DNA of 64,000 bases from Burkholderiales bacterium PBB6 (GTDB taxonomy: Bacteria > Pseudomonadota > Gammaproteobacteria > Burkholderiales > Burkholderiaceae_C), in the NCBI GenBank assembly GCA_002255925.1, contig NKIH01000002.1, positions 248,001-312,000 of the forward strand, read 5' to 3'. Positions within the stretch are counted from its first letter, which is position 1; every line of letters begins with the position of its first letter. Made by a program: the position numbers and the translations under genes. Shown here in pieces: positions 1 to 10,700 of the stretch. The notes beneath the pieces are model-generated. The model was given only the letters and a program-made list of their open reading frames with translations. It was not told the origin of the DNA and ran no database searches.

Positions 1-1026
1 CACGGTGCGGTTGATGTCGTGCACGATGGCCTTGTCGCTGCCGTCGGCGTTGCCGCCCACATAGCCGCAGACCACGTCGGTCATCGCCAGCATCGGGTCG
101 GGCAGGTTCAGCGGTTCGCGGAACTCGAAACTGAAGTCGGCCGCGGTGAGCACCGGGGCCAGCTTTTCCATGCGCTCCAGCGCCTTGACGCGGCTCTGCG
201 CCTGCTTGGCCTTGCTGGCCTTGGCCTTGAAGCGGTCGATGAACTTCTGCAAGTGCGCCACGCGCTCCTGCTGCTTGTTGAACGCTGCCGTCTGCTGCGA
301 CATGCGCTCGGCGCGCATCTCTTCGAAGGTGGTGTAGTTGCCGCCGTAGCGCGTCAACTTGGCTTCTTCCAGGTGCAGGGTGACAGTGGTGATGGCGTCC
401 AGGAATTCGCGGTCGTGGCTGATCATCAGCAAGGTGCCCGCGTAACGCTTGAGCCAGCCTTCCAGCCACACCAGCGCGTCCAGGTCCAAGTGGTTGGTCG
501 GCTCGTCGAGCAGCATCAAATCAGACGGGCACATCAGCGCGCGGGCCAGTTGCAGGCGCATGCGCCAGCCGCCCGAGAAGCTGTTCACCGGCGCGTCGAG
601 CTGGTCGGTCCGGAAGCCCAGGCCCATCAGCAAGGTCTGCGCACGGGCGCGGGCGTCAAACGCACCGGCCTCTTCCAGCTGCATGTAGGCGTGGGCCATG
701 GCCTCACCGTCATCGGCGGCTTCAGAAGCGCGCAGGGCAGCTTCGGCTTCCATCAATGGCAGGTCGCCCTGCAGCACGAATTCGGTGGCGGGGTCGTCGG
801 TTTCGGGCATGTGCTGGGCCACTTCGCCCATGCGCCAGCGCGCCGGGATCTCGAAGTCGCCAGCATCGGCGCCCAGCCGGCCGGCCAGCAAGGCGAAGAG
901 GCTGGATTTGCCCGCACCGTTGCGGCCCACCAGACCAATTTTTTCACCGGGATTCAGGGTGACGGACGCGTTGTCCAGCACCACTTTGACGCCGCGGCGC
1001 AGCGTCACATTGCGAAGAGTAATCAT
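1..1026 (-). CDS. ABC-F family ATPase, YheS-like (3' end outside window)
   Basis: Soluble ABC-F protein with no membrane domain. Family members act on ribosomes. Reading down from an ATG at 1026, about 341 residues are visible and the frame runs off the left edge. The first nucleotide-binding domain has Walker A GRNGAGKSS near residue 38, the signature FSGGWRMRL and Walker B LMLLDEPTNHLDLD. The Lys/Gln-rich inter-domain linker follows (RFKAKASKAKQAQSR), then the start of the second domain. The N-terminus and the linker fit the YheS subgroup. The stop of prmB lies 10 bases upstream, so this is probably the last visible gene of the dapC-to-prmB transcript. The exact cellular role is not shown by the sequence. 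Confidence 0.9.
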   Translation of the reverse strand, partial: MITLRNVTLRRGVKVVLDNASVTLNPGEKIGLVGRNGAGKSSLFALLAGRLGADAGDFEIPARWRMGEVAQHMPETDDPATEFVLQGDLPLMEAEAALRASEAADDGEAMAHAYMQLEEAGAFDARARAQTLLMGLGFRTDQLDAPVNSFSGGWRMRLQLARALMCPSDLMLLDEPTNHLDLDALVWLEGWLKRYAGTLLMISHDREFLDAITTVTLHLEEAKLTRYGGNYTTFEEMRAERMSQQTAAFNKQQERVAHLQKFIDRFKAKASKAKQAQSRVKALERMEKLAPVLTAADFSFEFREPLNLPDPMLAMTDVVCGYVGGNADGSDKAIVHDINRTV

Positions 1027-1036
1027 CAGAAATCCG

Positions 1037-1936
1037 TCAGAAGGAGCTGCTGGCCAACCAGGCGTTCAGGGCGTCGCGGGCGATCAGAAGCACCTGATCG
1101 TCACCCGCGCTGGTGGGCAGCCACACCACATCGAGGCCAGGGAAGGCGGCCTCGAAAAATTCACGTTCATGGCCGATCTCCAGCACCAGCACCGCATGCT
1201 CGCGCATGAAGGCCGGTGCTTGCTTGAGCATCGGGCGAATGAAATCCATGCCGTCACTGCCGCCGGCGAAGTTGCCACTGAGTGCCAGTTCAGGCTCGGC
1301 CTTGAACTCCGGTGGCAGCTCGGCCATCGAGGTGGCGTTCACGTAGGGCGGGTTGCAGAGGATCAGGTCGAACTGCCGGCCGGCCACGGCCGAGAGACCG
1401 TCGCCGTGGCACAGCTGCACACGCCCTTGCAGCGCGTGGCGCGTCACGTTCAGTTTTGCCACGGCCAGCGCATCGGCGCTCAGGTCAGCGCCGGTGACGG
1501 CCACATCCGGCCAGGCCATGGCGCTCAGCACGGCCAGGCTGCCGTTGCCGGTGCACAGGTCCAGCACCTGGGTGGTGTGCGGGCCCAGCCAGGTGTCGAT
1601 GGTGCCTTCCGCCAGGCATTCGGCAATCAGCGAGCGCGGCACGATCACGCGCTCATCGACCGTGAAGGGCACGCCCTGCAGCCAGGCTTCGCCCGTCAGG
1701 TACGCGGCGGGCCGGCGGCTGCTGATGCGCTCTGACACCAGCGCTTCGGCGCGCTGCAGGTCGGCAGCGGGCACATCCAGCTCGGCCACGTCGTCGATGG
1801 CGTCCAGTGGATGTCCGAGCGCCCACAGCACCAGCCAGGCGGCTTCGTCAAAAGCGTTGAGGGTGCCGTGCCCAAACGAAACGCCCGCCTCGGTCAGGCG
1901 GGCGCTGCTGCGCTCGATGAGTTCAATGACCGTCAT
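1037..1936 (-). CDS. prmB: 50S ribosomal protein L3 N5-glutamine methyltransferase
   Basis: SAM-dependent enzyme of the HemK/PrmB family that methylates a glutamine side chain of ribosomal protein L3. The 299-residue product has an N-terminal helical substrate domain, the SAM-binding segment [13 protein letters not shown] and the catalytic NPPY motif ([10 protein letters not shown]). The start at 1936 gives [10 protein letters not shown] and overlaps the dapE stop by four bases (ATGA), which indicates translational coupling. A much longer frame runs upstream through dapE but has no support. PrmB rather than PrmC is favoured by the N-terminal domain and the R-P-A-A-Y-L-T-G segment; PrmC (release-factor methylase) is the only real alternative. 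Confidence 0.9.
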   Translation of the reverse strand: MTVIELIERSSARLTEAGVSFGHGTLNAFDEAAWLVLWALGHPLDAIDDVAELDVPAADLQRAEALVSERISSRRPAAYLTGEAWLQGVPFTVDERVIVPRSLIAECLAEGTIDTWLGPHTTQVLDLCTGNGSLAVLSAMAWPDVAVTGADLSADALAVAKLNVTRHALQGRVQLCHGDGLSAVAGRQFDLILCNPPYVNATSMAELPPEFKAEPELALSGNFAGGSDGMDFIRPMLKQAPAFMREHAVLVLEIGHEREFFEAAFPGLDVVWLPTSAGDDQVLLIARDALNAWLASSSF

Positions 1937-3078
1937 GCGAGGAGTTGTTCCAGGGTGCGTCGGTAGATGTTCTTCAACGGTTCGATGGCACTGACGGCCA
2001 CGTGTTCGTCGATCTTGTGGATGGTGGCGTTGACCGGGCCGAACTCGACCACCTGCGCACAGGCCTTGGCGATGAAGCGTCCGTCCGACGTGCCACCCGT
2101 GGTCGACAACTGGGTCGTCAGGCCAGTCTCGGCCTGGATGGCGGCTTGCACCGCATTCACCAGCGTGCCCACCGGCGTCAGGAAGGGCTCGCCGCCCAGC
2201 GTCCAGTCGATGCGCCACTGCAGTTGATGGCGATCCAGCACACGGGCCACGCGGGTCTTCAGTTCCGCCGGCTTCGACGCCGTGGAGAAGCGAAAGTTGA
2301 AGTCCACCACCAGCTCGCCCGGGATGACATTGGTCGCGCCCGTGCCGGCGTGGATGTTCGACATCTGCCAGGTGGTGGGCGGGAAGTACTCGTTGCCTTG
2401 ATCCCAGGTTTCAGCGGCCAGCTCCGCCATGGCCGGTGCGGCCAGATGGATGGGGTTGCGGGCCAGCTGCGGATAGGCCACATGGCCCTGCACACCGGTG
2501 ATCGTGAGCTTGCCCGAGAGCGAGCCGCGCCGCCCGTTCTTGATCATGTCGCCGAGGTGGTCGACCGAGGTGGGCTCGCCGACGATGCAGCAATCCAGCG
2601 CTTCGCCGCGGGCCTGCAAGGCCTGCACCACCTTCACGGTGCCGTCCACCGACGGGCCTTCTTCGTCGCTGGTCAACAGGAACGCGACGCGGCCGGCGTG
2701 GTCAGGGTGGGCCAGCACGAATTCTTCAGCCGCCACCACCATGGCCGCCACCGACGTCTTCATGTCGGCCGCACCACGACCGAACAGCTTGCCGTCGCGG
2801 TAGCTGGGCACGAAGGGGTCGCTGGCCCATTGCGCGAGCGGGCCGGTGGGCACCACATCGGTGTGGCCTGCAAACACCATCGTCGGGCCCGGGCGGCTGC
2901 CGGTGTGCACCGCCCACAGGTTGCTGACCCGGAAGGTGTCCGGCCCGAAAGGCATGTGCTCAATGGCGAAGCCGCGGGCCGCCAGGCGGTCGGCAATCAG
3001 GGCCTGGCAGCCGCGGTCGTCGGGGGTGACCGACGGGCGGGCGATCAGGTCTTCGAGCAGGCGAATCGTTTCAGACAT
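1933..3078 (-). CDS. dapE: succinyl-diaminopimelate desuccinylase
   Basis: Zinc-dependent M20-family hydrolase that cleaves N-succinyl-LL-diaminopimelate, the third step of the succinylase branch of lysine and meso-DAP synthesis. The length of 381 residues is normal for DapE. Metal ligands are visible: the GHTDVVP motif (His72, Asp74), RGAADMK (Asp105) and the catalytic SDEEGP (Glu139/140). The dimerisation domain lies around residues 180-295, and a late His in the C-terminal [10 protein letters not shown] segment completes the site. It sits 39 bases after the PilU-like gene and overlaps prmB by four bases. dapD and dapC lie upstream on the same strand. Confidence 0.96.
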   Translation of the reverse strand: MSETIRLLEDLIARPSVTPDDRGCQALIADRLAARGFAIEHMPFGPDTFRVSNLWAVHTGSRPGPTMVFAGHTDVVPTGPLAQWASDPFVPSYRDGKLFGRGAADMKTSVAAMVVAAEEFVLAHPDHAGRVAFLLTSDEEGPSVDGTVKVVQALQARGEALDCCIVGEPTSVDHLGDMIKNGRRGSLSGKLTITGVQGHVAYPQLARNPIHLAAPAMAELAAETWDQGNEYFPPTTWQMSNIHAGTGATNVIPGELVVDFNFRFSTASKPAELKTRVARVLDRHQLQWRIDWTLGGEPFLTPVGTLVNAVQAAIQAETGLTTQLSTTGGTSDGRFIAKACAQVVEFGPVNATIHKIDEHVAVSAIEPLKNIYRRTLEQLLA

Positions 3079-3117
3079 GCGGGCAATTCAACGGACAGGG
3101 GCGGTATGCCAGCAAGT

Positions 3118-4308
3118 TCAGCGCGTGCGGGCGCTGATGATGGGGTTGGGGCGGGGCGATTCCGGCATCACGTCGAGCGTGATTTCGGTGAACGACGGGC
3201 TGTCGGGCTCCGGCTTCGGCGGGGTCACGCGCGACATCGGCGCGGTGTCGTTCTGCAGGCGCCACAGCAGGTTGGTCGGCGAGTCGGCATGGGTCAGACC
3301 TTCTTCGCGGGTGACCAGGCCTTCGTTGATCATCCGGGCGATTTCATGCTCGAAGGTCTGCGAGCCTTCGGCCAGCGAGCGCTCCATGGCTTCACGCACG
3401 CTGGAGAAGTCACCGCTCTCGATCATCTCGGACACCAGCTTGGTGTTTAGCAGCACCTCCACCGCCGGGATGCGGCCGCCGGCGTTGGCACGCAGCAGGC
3501 GCTGCGACACGACGGCCTTCAGCGCGGCAGACAAGTCGGCCAACAGGGCAGGGCGGGCTTCCGGCGTGTAGAAGGACAGGATCCGGCCGAGCGCGTGGTA
3601 GCTGTTGTTGGCGTGCAGCGTGGCGAGCACCAGGTGGCCCGACAGCGCATACGAGATCGTCTGCGTCATGGTTTCACGATCGCGGATTTCGCCGATCATG
3701 ATGCAGTCAGGCGCCTGGCGAAGCGCGTTGCGCAGGCCCACATGCAGGCTGGCGGTGTCCCGGCCAACTTCACGCTGGTTGACGATCGAGCGCTTGTTGG
3801 TGAACAGGAATTCGATCGGGTCTTCGATGGTCAGGATATGGCCGGACACATGCTGGTTGCGCCACTCCAGCATCGACGCCATCGTGGTGCTCTTGCCGGT
3901 GCCGGTGGCGCCCACCATCAAGATCAGGCCGCGCTTCTCCAGCACCATCGTCGCCAGGCCCGCAGGCAGCTGGAGCGAGTCGATGCTCGGGATGCGCACC
4001 GGGATGCAGCGGATGACCGCAGCCACCGTGTTGCGCTGCTTGAACGCCGACAAGCGGAAGCTGCCAACCTTGGGCACGCCCAGGCCGATGTTCAGCTCGC
4101 CCTTCTGGTCCAGCTCTTCCAGCTGCAGGGGCGTGAGCACCTCGCTCAACATGGCCCGCGGCTCGGCCGGCGACAGCACGTGGTCGGTCACCGGCACGAG
4201 CTGGCCGTTGATCTTCAGCTGTGCCTGTGCATTGGCCGAGAGGTACAGGTCGGACGCGGCCTTGTCGGCCATCAGCCGAAGCAGGCGTTCCATGTTGATC
4301 GTGGTCAT
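3118..4308 (-). CDS. PilT/PilU-family type IV pilus retraction ATPase
   Basis: Hexameric secretion-type ATPase of the kind that powers pilus retraction at the inner membrane. The 396 residues include an N-terminal PAS-like region, Walker A GATGTGKS (about 133-140), an Asp box (ILTIEDPIEF), a Walker B region (CIMIGEIRDRETM) and a His box (LATLHANNSYHAL). An extra Pro-rich tail of about 40 residues follows the core. Sequence style and length suit PilU better than PilT. It lies inside the dap gene run, 62 bases after dapD and 39 bases before dapE, with no other pilus gene nearby. The role is inferred from the family only. Confidence 0.88.
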   Translation of the reverse strand: MTTINMERLLRLMADKAASDLYLSANAQAQLKINGQLVPVTDHVLSPAEPRAMLSEVLTPLQLEELDQKGELNIGLGVPKVGSFRLSAFKQRNTVAAVIRCIPVRIPSIDSLQLPAGLATMVLEKRGLILMVGATGTGKSTTMASMLEWRNQHVSGHILTIEDPIEFLFTNKRSIVNQREVGRDTASLHVGLRNALRQAPDCIMIGEIRDRETMTQTISYALSGHLVLATLHANNSYHALGRILSFYTPEARPALLADLSAALKAVVSQRLLRANAGGRIPAVEVLLNTKLVSEMIESGDFSSVREAMERSLAEGSQTFEHEIARMINEGLVTREEGLTHADSPTNLLWRLQNDTAPMSRVTPPKPEPDSPSFTEITLDVMPESPRPNPIISARTR

Positions 4309-4333
4309 GCGTTCACTCCCGGGCAGCTAGGGG

Positions 4334-4360
4334 GCCGGCGCCAGGGGTGGCGGCGCCGGC
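4334..4360 (-). repeat. GC-rich hairpin between dapD and PilU-like gene
   Basis: Perfect 9-base inverted repeat (GCCGGCGCC / GGCGCCGGC) with a 9-base loop in the 62-base gap between dapD and the PilT/PilU gene. No U-run follows on the minus strand, so it is not a standard intrinsic terminator. It could protect the dapD mRNA 3' end or damp read-through. Confidence 0.5.
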
Positions 4361-4370
4361 GTTCAGCACA

Positions 4371-5201
4371 TCAGTCGCGCAGCAGCTCGTTGATGCTGGT
4401 CTTCGAACGCGTCTGTGCATCGACGCGCTTCACGATGATGGCGGCGTACATGCTGTAGGCCTGGCCATTGGCCGCGGTCTTGGGCAGGTTACCGCTGACG
4501 ACCACCGAGCCGCTCGGCACGCGGCCGTAGCTGATCTCGCCGGTTTCGCGGTTGAAGATCGGGGTGCTCTGGCCGAGGTACACGCCCATGCCCAGCACCG
4601 AGTTCTCTTCAACGATCACGCCTTCGACCACTTCCGAGCGGGCGCCGATGAAGCAGTTGTCTTCGATGATGGTCGGGTTGGCCTGCAGCGGCTCCAGCAC
4701 GCCGCCGATGCCCACGCCACCGCTCAGGTGCACATGCTTGCCGATCTGGGCGCAAGAGCCGACGGTGGCCCAGGTGTCGACCATCGTGCCTTCGTCGACA
4801 TAGGCGCCGATGTTCACGTAAGAGGGCATCAGCACCACGCCCTTGGCGATGTAGCTGCCGCGGCGGGCCACGGCGGGCGGCACCACGCGAACGCCTGCGG
4901 CGGCCACGTCGGCTTCATTCATGTGCGAGAACTTGGTGTCGACCTTGTCGAAGAAGGTCAGGTCGCCCGAGCGCATCACCTTGTTGTCGTTCAGGCGGAA
5001 GCTCAGCAGCACGGCCTTCTTGATCCACTGGTGCACGGTCCACTGGCCCACGGCTTCGCGGCTGGCCACGCGCAGACGGCCGGCGTTCAGGTCGGCGATC
5101 ACACTGTTGACCGCGTCGCGCACTTCACCGTGGGTGCTGGCGTTGATGGTGGTGCGCTGCTCCCAGGCGGCGTCGATGAGGGTTTGCAGTTGTTGGGTCA
5201 T
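4371..5201 (-). CDS. dapD: tetrahydrodipicolinate N-succinyltransferase
   Basis: Transfers succinyl from succinyl-CoA to tetrahydrodipicolinate, the first step of the succinylase lysine pathway. The 276-residue length matches DapD exactly. The middle third shows the imperfect hexapeptide repeats of a left-handed beta helix (for example [20 protein letters not shown] and [18 protein letters not shown]). The start gives [10 protein letters not shown] behind a purine-rich site. It lies 44 bases downstream of dapC on the same strand, so dapC-dapD are likely one transcript that continues into the PilU-like gene, dapE and prmB. Confidence 0.97.
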   Translation of the reverse strand: MTQQLQTLIDAAWEQRTTINASTHGEVRDAVNSVIADLNAGRLRVASREAVGQWTVHQWIKKAVLLSFRLNDNKVMRSGDLTFFDKVDTKFSHMNEADVAAAGVRVVPPAVARRGSYIAKGVVLMPSYVNIGAYVDEGTMVDTWATVGSCAQIGKHVHLSGGVGIGGVLEPLQANPTIIEDNCFIGARSEVVEGVIVEENSVLGMGVYLGQSTPIFNRETGEISYGRVPSGSVVVSGNLPKTAANGQAYSMYAAIIVKRVDAQTRSKTSINELLRD

Positions 5202-5245
5202 GGTGATCTCTGGCGGGTCAAATCAGGTGGAAAAGGGGTGTGCGC

Positions 5246-6451
5246 TCAACGGGCGCCGGGCTGGTAGCCGCGCGTGAAGTCGACGATGCGCTGGGCCGCT
5301 TCGCGGCATTCGGCCTGTTGGGCCACCAGCGCCATGCGGATGCGCCCGGCACCGGGGTTGATGCCATGGGCGGAGCGGGCCAGCAAGCTGCCCGGCAACA
5401 CAGCCACATTGTATTGAGCGAGCAGTTTCAGGGCGAAGTCGACGTCATCGCCGCCGGGCACACCGGCCCAGAGGTAGAAGCCGGCGTCCGGCAGCTGCAC
5501 ATCCAGCACCTCGGCCAGCAGCGGCGTGACGGCCGCGAACTTGGCGCGGTACTCGGCGCGGTTGGCCACCACATGGGCCTCGTCGTTCCAGGCGGCGATG
5601 CTGGCCAGCTGGATCGTCTTGCTCATGGCGCTGCCGTGGTAGGTGCGGTAGAGCAGAAAGGCCTTCATCACGGCGGCGTCGCCAGCCACGAAGCCCGAGC
5701 GCATACCCGGCACATTGCTGCGCTTGGACAGGCTGGAGAGCATCACGAGGTTCTTGAAGTCGTCGCGGCCCAGGGCCTCGGCGGCCTGCAGCGCGCCCAG
5801 CGGCGCTTCTTCGCGGAAATAGATTTCCGAGTAGCACTCGTCGCTGGCGATCACGAAGCCGTGGCGGTCAGACAGCTCGAACAGCGTCTGCCATTCCGAC
5901 AGCGGCATCACGGCGCCCGTGGGGTTGCCCGGCGAGCAGGCGAACACCAGGCGCGTGCGGGCCCAGGTGGCCTCGTCGATCTGCCCCCAGTCGCAGGCGA
6001 AGTTGCGGGCCGGGTCGCTGTTGGCGAACACCGGCGTGGCGCCGCCCAGCAGGGCCGCACCTTCGTAGATCTGATAGAACGGATTCGGGCAGACCACCAC
6101 GGCCTGGGTGTCTGCCGGGTCGAGCACGGCCTGCGCCAGCGAGAACAAGGCTTCGCGCGAGCCGTTCACCGGCAGGATCTGCGTCTTCGCGTCGAGCGCC
6201 ACGTCGTAGCGGCGCTGCAGCCAGGCCGCGATGGATTCGCGCAGCGCGGGTTCACCGGCGGTGGCGGGGTAGTTCGAGAGGCCTGACAAGCCGTTGCACA
6301 GCGCTTCTTCCACCAGGGTCGGCGCCGGATGACGCGGCTCGCCAATGCCCAGGCTGATCGGCGTCAGGGCCGGGTTCGGCACCACGTCGCGGGTCAACTC
6401 ACGCAGGCGTTCAAACGGATAGGGGTGCAGCTTGCCGAGCAGGGGATTCAT
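5246..6451 (-). CDS. dapC: succinyldiaminopimelate transaminase
   Basis: PLP-dependent class I/II aminotransferase converting N-succinyl-2-amino-6-ketopimelate to succinyl-LL-DAP. It has 401 residues starting MNPLLGKLHPYPF, typical of the proteobacterial DapC group. The aspartate that pairs with the pyridine nitrogen is in ASDECYSEIYF. The Schiff-base lysine is in LSSLSKRSNVPGMRSGF. The assignment to DapC rather than another aminotransferase is strengthened by dapD and dapE directly downstream. It is the first gene of the minus-strand dap run; the SET-domain gene is 127 bases upstream. Confidence 0.94.
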   Translation of the reverse strand: MNPLLGKLHPYPFERLRELTRDVVPNPALTPISLGIGEPRHPAPTLVEEALCNGLSGLSNYPATAGEPALRESIAAWLQRRYDVALDAKTQILPVNGSREALFSLAQAVLDPADTQAVVVCPNPFYQIYEGAALLGGATPVFANSDPARNFACDWGQIDEATWARTRLVFACSPGNPTGAVMPLSEWQTLFELSDRHGFVIASDECYSEIYFREEAPLGALQAAEALGRDDFKNLVMLSSLSKRSNVPGMRSGFVAGDAAVMKAFLLYRTYHGSAMSKTIQLASIAAWNDEAHVVANRAEYRAKFAAVTPLLAEVLDVQLPDAGFYLWAGVPGGDDVDFALKLLAQYNVAVLPGSLLARSAHGINPGAGRIRMALVAQQAECREAAQRIVDFTRGYQPGAR

Positions 6452-6578
6452 GCGCTGGATTATCGGGTGTGGGGCCTCAGGGGCGCTGGGGGCGGTGCGG
6501 TGTGTTGCGACTGCTCACAAGCGCGGCTTCAAGGGGCTGAGCGGCGCGTCAGACGAGCCCGCGCCGGGTGGTGTGGCT

Positions 6579-7007
6579 TCACAGTTTGCCGACGCAGCCG
6601 GGTGCGCCGCATTGGCAAGCCAGCCTGCCTTCATGGTGGGTTTCACCGTAGTTCACGGTGATTTCCTCTTCAGGTTCGATGGCGCGCAGCGAGTAGAACT
6701 CGATGCGGCCTTCCTGGATCCGCAGCTCGCCGTTGGGCTGGCAGCTGTGGTTGGTGAAGCGCATCGGGTCGGTGGATTTCGCCAGATCGATGGCCTTCTT
6801 GGACGAGACCTCCACGATCATGATGCGCTCCAGCGTGGCCGCCCGACGCCGGGCTTCCGCGATGGTGATGCTCTCGCCGCGCACCTCGCCGATCTTCTGC
6901 CAGCGGGGCACGGGCTCCAGGGCGAAGACGCCAAAGCCGTCGATCGGGCTGCGTCGCACAGCCACATCGAACTTCTGGTAACTCGGCCGGACGTACAGCG
7001 CCCCCAT
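6579..7007 (-). CDS. small SET-domain protein-lysine methyltransferase
   Basis: The 142-residue protein is almost entirely a SET domain. It shows the N-terminal substrate and SAM strand (SPIDGFGVFA), the pseudoknot motifs FTNHSCQPN and ITVNYGE, and a post-SET-like zinc cluster CQCGAPGC at the C-terminus. SET enzymes move a methyl group from SAM to lysine. The target of this bacterial protein cannot be read from the sequence. It lies 8 bases after the queF stop on the same strand and is probably co-transcribed with it. Confidence 0.85.
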   Translation of the reverse strand: MGALYVRPSYQKFDVAVRRSPIDGFGVFALEPVPRWQKIGEVRGESITIAEARRRAATLERIMIVEVSSKKAIDLAKSTDPMRFTNHSCQPNGELRIQEGRIEFYSLRAIEPEEEITVNYGETHHEGRLACQCGAPGCVGKL

Positions 7008-7015
7008 GTCGCTGG

Positions 7016-7540
7016 TCAGCGCAGGCCGCTGGCGAACGGCAGTTGCGGTGCAGGCACCACGCTGTCGCCCTTCCAGCCCTTCTTGCGGTGCTCGGCGATC
7101 ACGTTGGTGTAAATGCCGCCGCGCACGTACCAGCGCGCGGTGATGCGGGCATACCGCGGGCGGGTGACTTCGACGATCTTGCTCAGGATGTCGTTGGTCA
7201 CCTTCTCGTGGAAGGCGCCCTCGTCACGGAAGCTCCACATGTACATCTTCAGGCTCTTCAGCTCGACGCAGAACTCGTCGGCAACCATGTCGATGGTGAA
7301 GTGCGCGAAGTCAGGCTGGCCGGTCAGCGGGCAATGGCAGGTGAACTCCGGGATCTGGAACTGGATCACGTAATCACGGTCGGGCGACGGGTTGGGGAAC
7401 GCGTGCAGTTCCTTGCTCGGCGCGCTCGGCGGGTTCACCGGCATGTCGCGCTGCTTGGGCGCCAGCTTGGCGGGCGCCTTCTTGGCAGCGGCAGTGGTCG
7501 TCTTGGTGACAGTCTTGGGGGCGGCAGGAGTGCGGGCCAT
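7016..7540 (-). CDS. queF: NADPH-dependent preQ0 reductase
   Basis: Reduces the nitrile 7-cyano-7-deazaguanine (preQ0) to the amine preQ1 in queuosine synthesis. The short, unimodular form (174 residues) belongs to the YkvM-type QueF group. The catalytic cysteine and NADPH-binding motif are in [12 protein letters not shown], and the substrate-binding glutamate lies in [11 protein letters not shown]. The chosen ATG at 7540 starts [10 protein letters not shown] and adds a Lys/Ala-rich tail of about 30 residues before the fold; a longer frame upstream looks unsupported. The gene is divergent from smc, with 227 bases between the starts. Confidence 0.93.
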   Translation of the reverse strand: MARTPAAPKTVTKTTTAAAKKAPAKLAPKQRDMPVNPPSAPSKELHAFPNPSPDRDYVIQFQIPEFTCHCPLTGQPDFAHFTIDMVADEFCVELKSLKMYMWSFRDEGAFHEKVTNDILSKIVEVTRPRYARITARWYVRGGIYTNVIAEHRKKGWKGDSVVPAPQLPFASGLR

Positions 7541-7630
7541 GGCTGAAATTGGATTTCGCGCAACCTGGACGGGTTGCGGCGGGGTCGATGGGGCGAACAG
7601 GCTGCTGCACCAGCCCGACGACGAAGCGGC

Positions 7631-7644
7631 CGATGATATCATCG
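7631..7644. promoter_or_regulatory. 14-bp perfect palindrome in queF/smc divergent region
   Basis: CGATGATATCATCG is a perfect 14-base palindrome in the 227-base divergent spacer. Its core TGATATCA contains a -10-like TATCAT on both strands. It may be a shared operator or a pair of overlapping -10 elements for queF and smc. This is inference from symmetry and position; an AT-rich stretch (TAAATAACCAAATAAAT) follows at about 7672-7688 toward smc. Confidence 0.35.
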
Positions 7645-7767
7645 CGCACGATCGGGCCCCTGTCTGGGGGTCTAAATAACCAAATAAATCAACGACTTAG
7701 GACGGCTCCAGGGCCCGTTCGCGGGGCTTTGCCCGGCGCCCGGTTCCCGCGTGACCGGCCTTGTTCC

Positions 7768-10700
7768 ATGCGGCTCAACCAGATCAAGCTTTCCGGCTTC
7801 AAGTCCTTCGCTGAGCCCACCACCTTCCAGCTGCCCGGGCAGCGCGTGGGCGTGGTGGGGCCGAATGGCTGCGGCAAGTCCAACATCATGGACGCCGTGC
7901 GCTGGGTGCTGGGCGAGTCCAAGGCCAGTGAGCTGCGTGGCGAGTCCATGCAGGACGTCATCTTCAATGGCTCCGGCAACCGCAAGCCGGCCAGTCGCGC
8001 CAGCGTCGAACTGGTGTTCAGCAATGAAGACGGCCGTGCCGGTGGATCGTGGAACCAGTACGCCGAGATCGCCGTCAAGCGCGTGCTGACGCGTGACGGC
8101 ACGAGCAGCTACTTCATCAACAACCAGCCAGTGCGTCGCCGTGACGTGCAGGACGTGTTCCTCGGCACCGGCCTGGGCCCTCGCGCCTACGCCATCATCG
8201 GCCAGGGCACGATCAGCCGCATCATCGAATCGAAGCCGGAAGAGCTGCGTCTGTTTCTGGAAGAAGCGGCGGGTGTGTCGAAGTACAAGGAGCGGCGCCG
8301 GGAAACCGAGCTGCGCCTGCGCGACACGCGCGAGAACCTCACCCGGGTCGAAGACATCCTGCGTGAGCTGAACGCCAACCTGGAAAAGCTGGAACGCCAG
8401 GCCGAGGTGGCCAGCCAGTACCGCAACCTGCAGGCCAGCGGCACCTTGAAGCTGCACCAGCTGTGGTTCCTCAAGCACCGCGACGCCACCACCGAGGAAG
8501 AGCGGGTTCGTCTGGCGACCCTCGAAGCCACCAATGCGCTGGAAGGCCGGCTGGCCGAGCTGCGCCATGTGGAGGCCGAGCTTGAAACCGTGCGCCAGGC
8601 GCACTACGAGGCGTCTGACGCGCTGCACCTGCGCCAGGGCGACCTGGCCCAGGCCTCGCTGGAAGTGAGCCGCCTGGAAGAGCGCATCCGCTACGTGGTG
8701 GAAGGCCGGCAGCGCGCCGAAGCGCGCCTCGCCGAGCTGAAAACGCAGAGCGAGCAATGGGCTGAGCGGCAGTTTGGTGCCGAGGCCGAGCTCGAGACCA
8801 TCGCCGAGCAGATGGCCGCGGCCGAAGAGCAGGCCGAGATCCTGGCGGCCCAGGCGGAAGAAGAAGCCGGCGCCGGGCCGCAGCACGAAGACGCCGTGCG
8901 CGCCGCGCAGGCCACGGCCAATGCGCAGCGCACGCTGGTGGCGCAGGTGCAGCAGCAGATCCAGGTGTTGGCGGCCGAGAGCCGCAACATCGAGGAGCAG
9001 ACCCGCGCCCTGCGCACCCGGCGTGAACGTCTGGCGGCCGAGCGGCAGAACCTGAGCGCGCCGGACACGGAGCGCCTCGAATCGCTGCGCGAAGAAAGTG
9101 CCATGGCGGACGAGGCGAATGCCGAGGCCGAAGCGCGCCTGCAAGACCTGGGCGAAGAAGTGCCGCAGCTGGATGAGCAGCGCCGCACCCAGCAAGACAC
9201 CGTCAACCGCGAATCTGCCCGCCAAGCCGACCTGACCGCGCGCCTGGACGCCCTGCGCGCGCTGCAGGAAAAGGTGCAGACCGAAGGCAAGCTCAAGCCG
9301 TGGCTGGCAAAGCACGGCCTCGATGGCCTGCAGGGCCTGTGGACCAAGATCCACATCGAGGCGGGTTGGGAAGTGGCGCTGGAGTCAGCGCTGCGTGAGC
9401 GCATGAACGCGCTGGCCGTGGGCCGCCTGGACATCGTGCGGGCCTTTGCGGCGGATGCGCCGCCTGCCAAGCTGGCGTTTTATTCGCCACCCGGCGCGGC
9501 CACGCCCAGCACGCACCACACGCTGGCGCGACTGTCTGATTTGCTGCGCATCACCGACGGCGGGCTGAATGCCTTGCTCGGTGATTGGCTCGAAGGCGTC
9601 TACACGGCAGCCAATCTCGAAGCAGCCCTGGCGCAGCGCGCGCAGCTGGCGCACGGCGAGGTCATCATGACTCCCGAAGGCCATGCAGTCTCCCAGTTCG
9701 CCGTCAGCTTCTATGCGCCGGATTCCGAGCAGGCCGGCATGCTGGCCCGTGCGCAAGATATCGAGCGTCTCGGTCGCGAATCCAAGGCCCAGGCGCTGCT
9801 GACCGACGAGGCCCGCACGGCGCTGGTGCGTCTGGAAGCGGCCTATACCGAAGCCTCCCAGCGTTTGGCCGTGGCCCGGCGCGAGGCTGGCGATGCCCAA
9901 ACCCGCGCCCACCAGTTGCAGGTGCAGTTGCTGCAGCTGAGCCAGCAGGCGCAAGCCGCCGCCAGCCGCCGCGGGCAGCTTGAAGACGAACTGGCTGAAA
10001 TCGACGGCCAGATGGAAGAGCTGGCCGAGCGCCGCATGACGGGTGAAGCCCGTTTTGAAGAGCTCGACCTGCAGCTGGCCGACACCCAGGAGCGCCACGC
10101 CGATCTGGAAGAGGGCGTCATCCAGGCCGAGCGCAAGCTGGCCGGTGCCCGCGAGCAGCTGCGCGCGCTGGAACGCCAGGCCCAGGAATCGCAATTCCAG
10201 GCGCGTGCGCTGGCCGCCCGTCGTGGTGAGTTGCAGCGCGCCATTGAAACCGCGTCGCAGCAGGTGCGCGCCAATGCGCAGGTGGGCGAGCAGCTGCAGC
10301 TGGAGCTCGGCACCTTCAACGACCAGGCCGCGCAGGCGGGCCTGCAAGATGCGCTGGCGCTGAAGGTGGAGAAGGAACAGGCCTTGGCCGCCACCCGCAG
10401 CCACTACGACGGCCTGAGCGCGCAATTGCGGGCAGCGGATGAGCAACGGCTGGGTTTCGAGCGCAGCCTCGAGCCCCTGCGTGAGCGCATCACCAAGCTG
10501 CAACTCGAACAACAAGCCGCCACCCTGGGCGGCGCGCAATACCTGGAGCAGCTCACCGCGGCCGAGGTTGACCTCGAAGCGCTGGGCAAGAGCATCGAAG
10601 AAGGCAGCGTCAAGCTCTGGGGTCTGCAGGGTGAGATCGACCGCATCAACCGCGAGATTGCCGCACTCGGCGCCGTGAACCTGGCTGCGCTGGACGAGCT

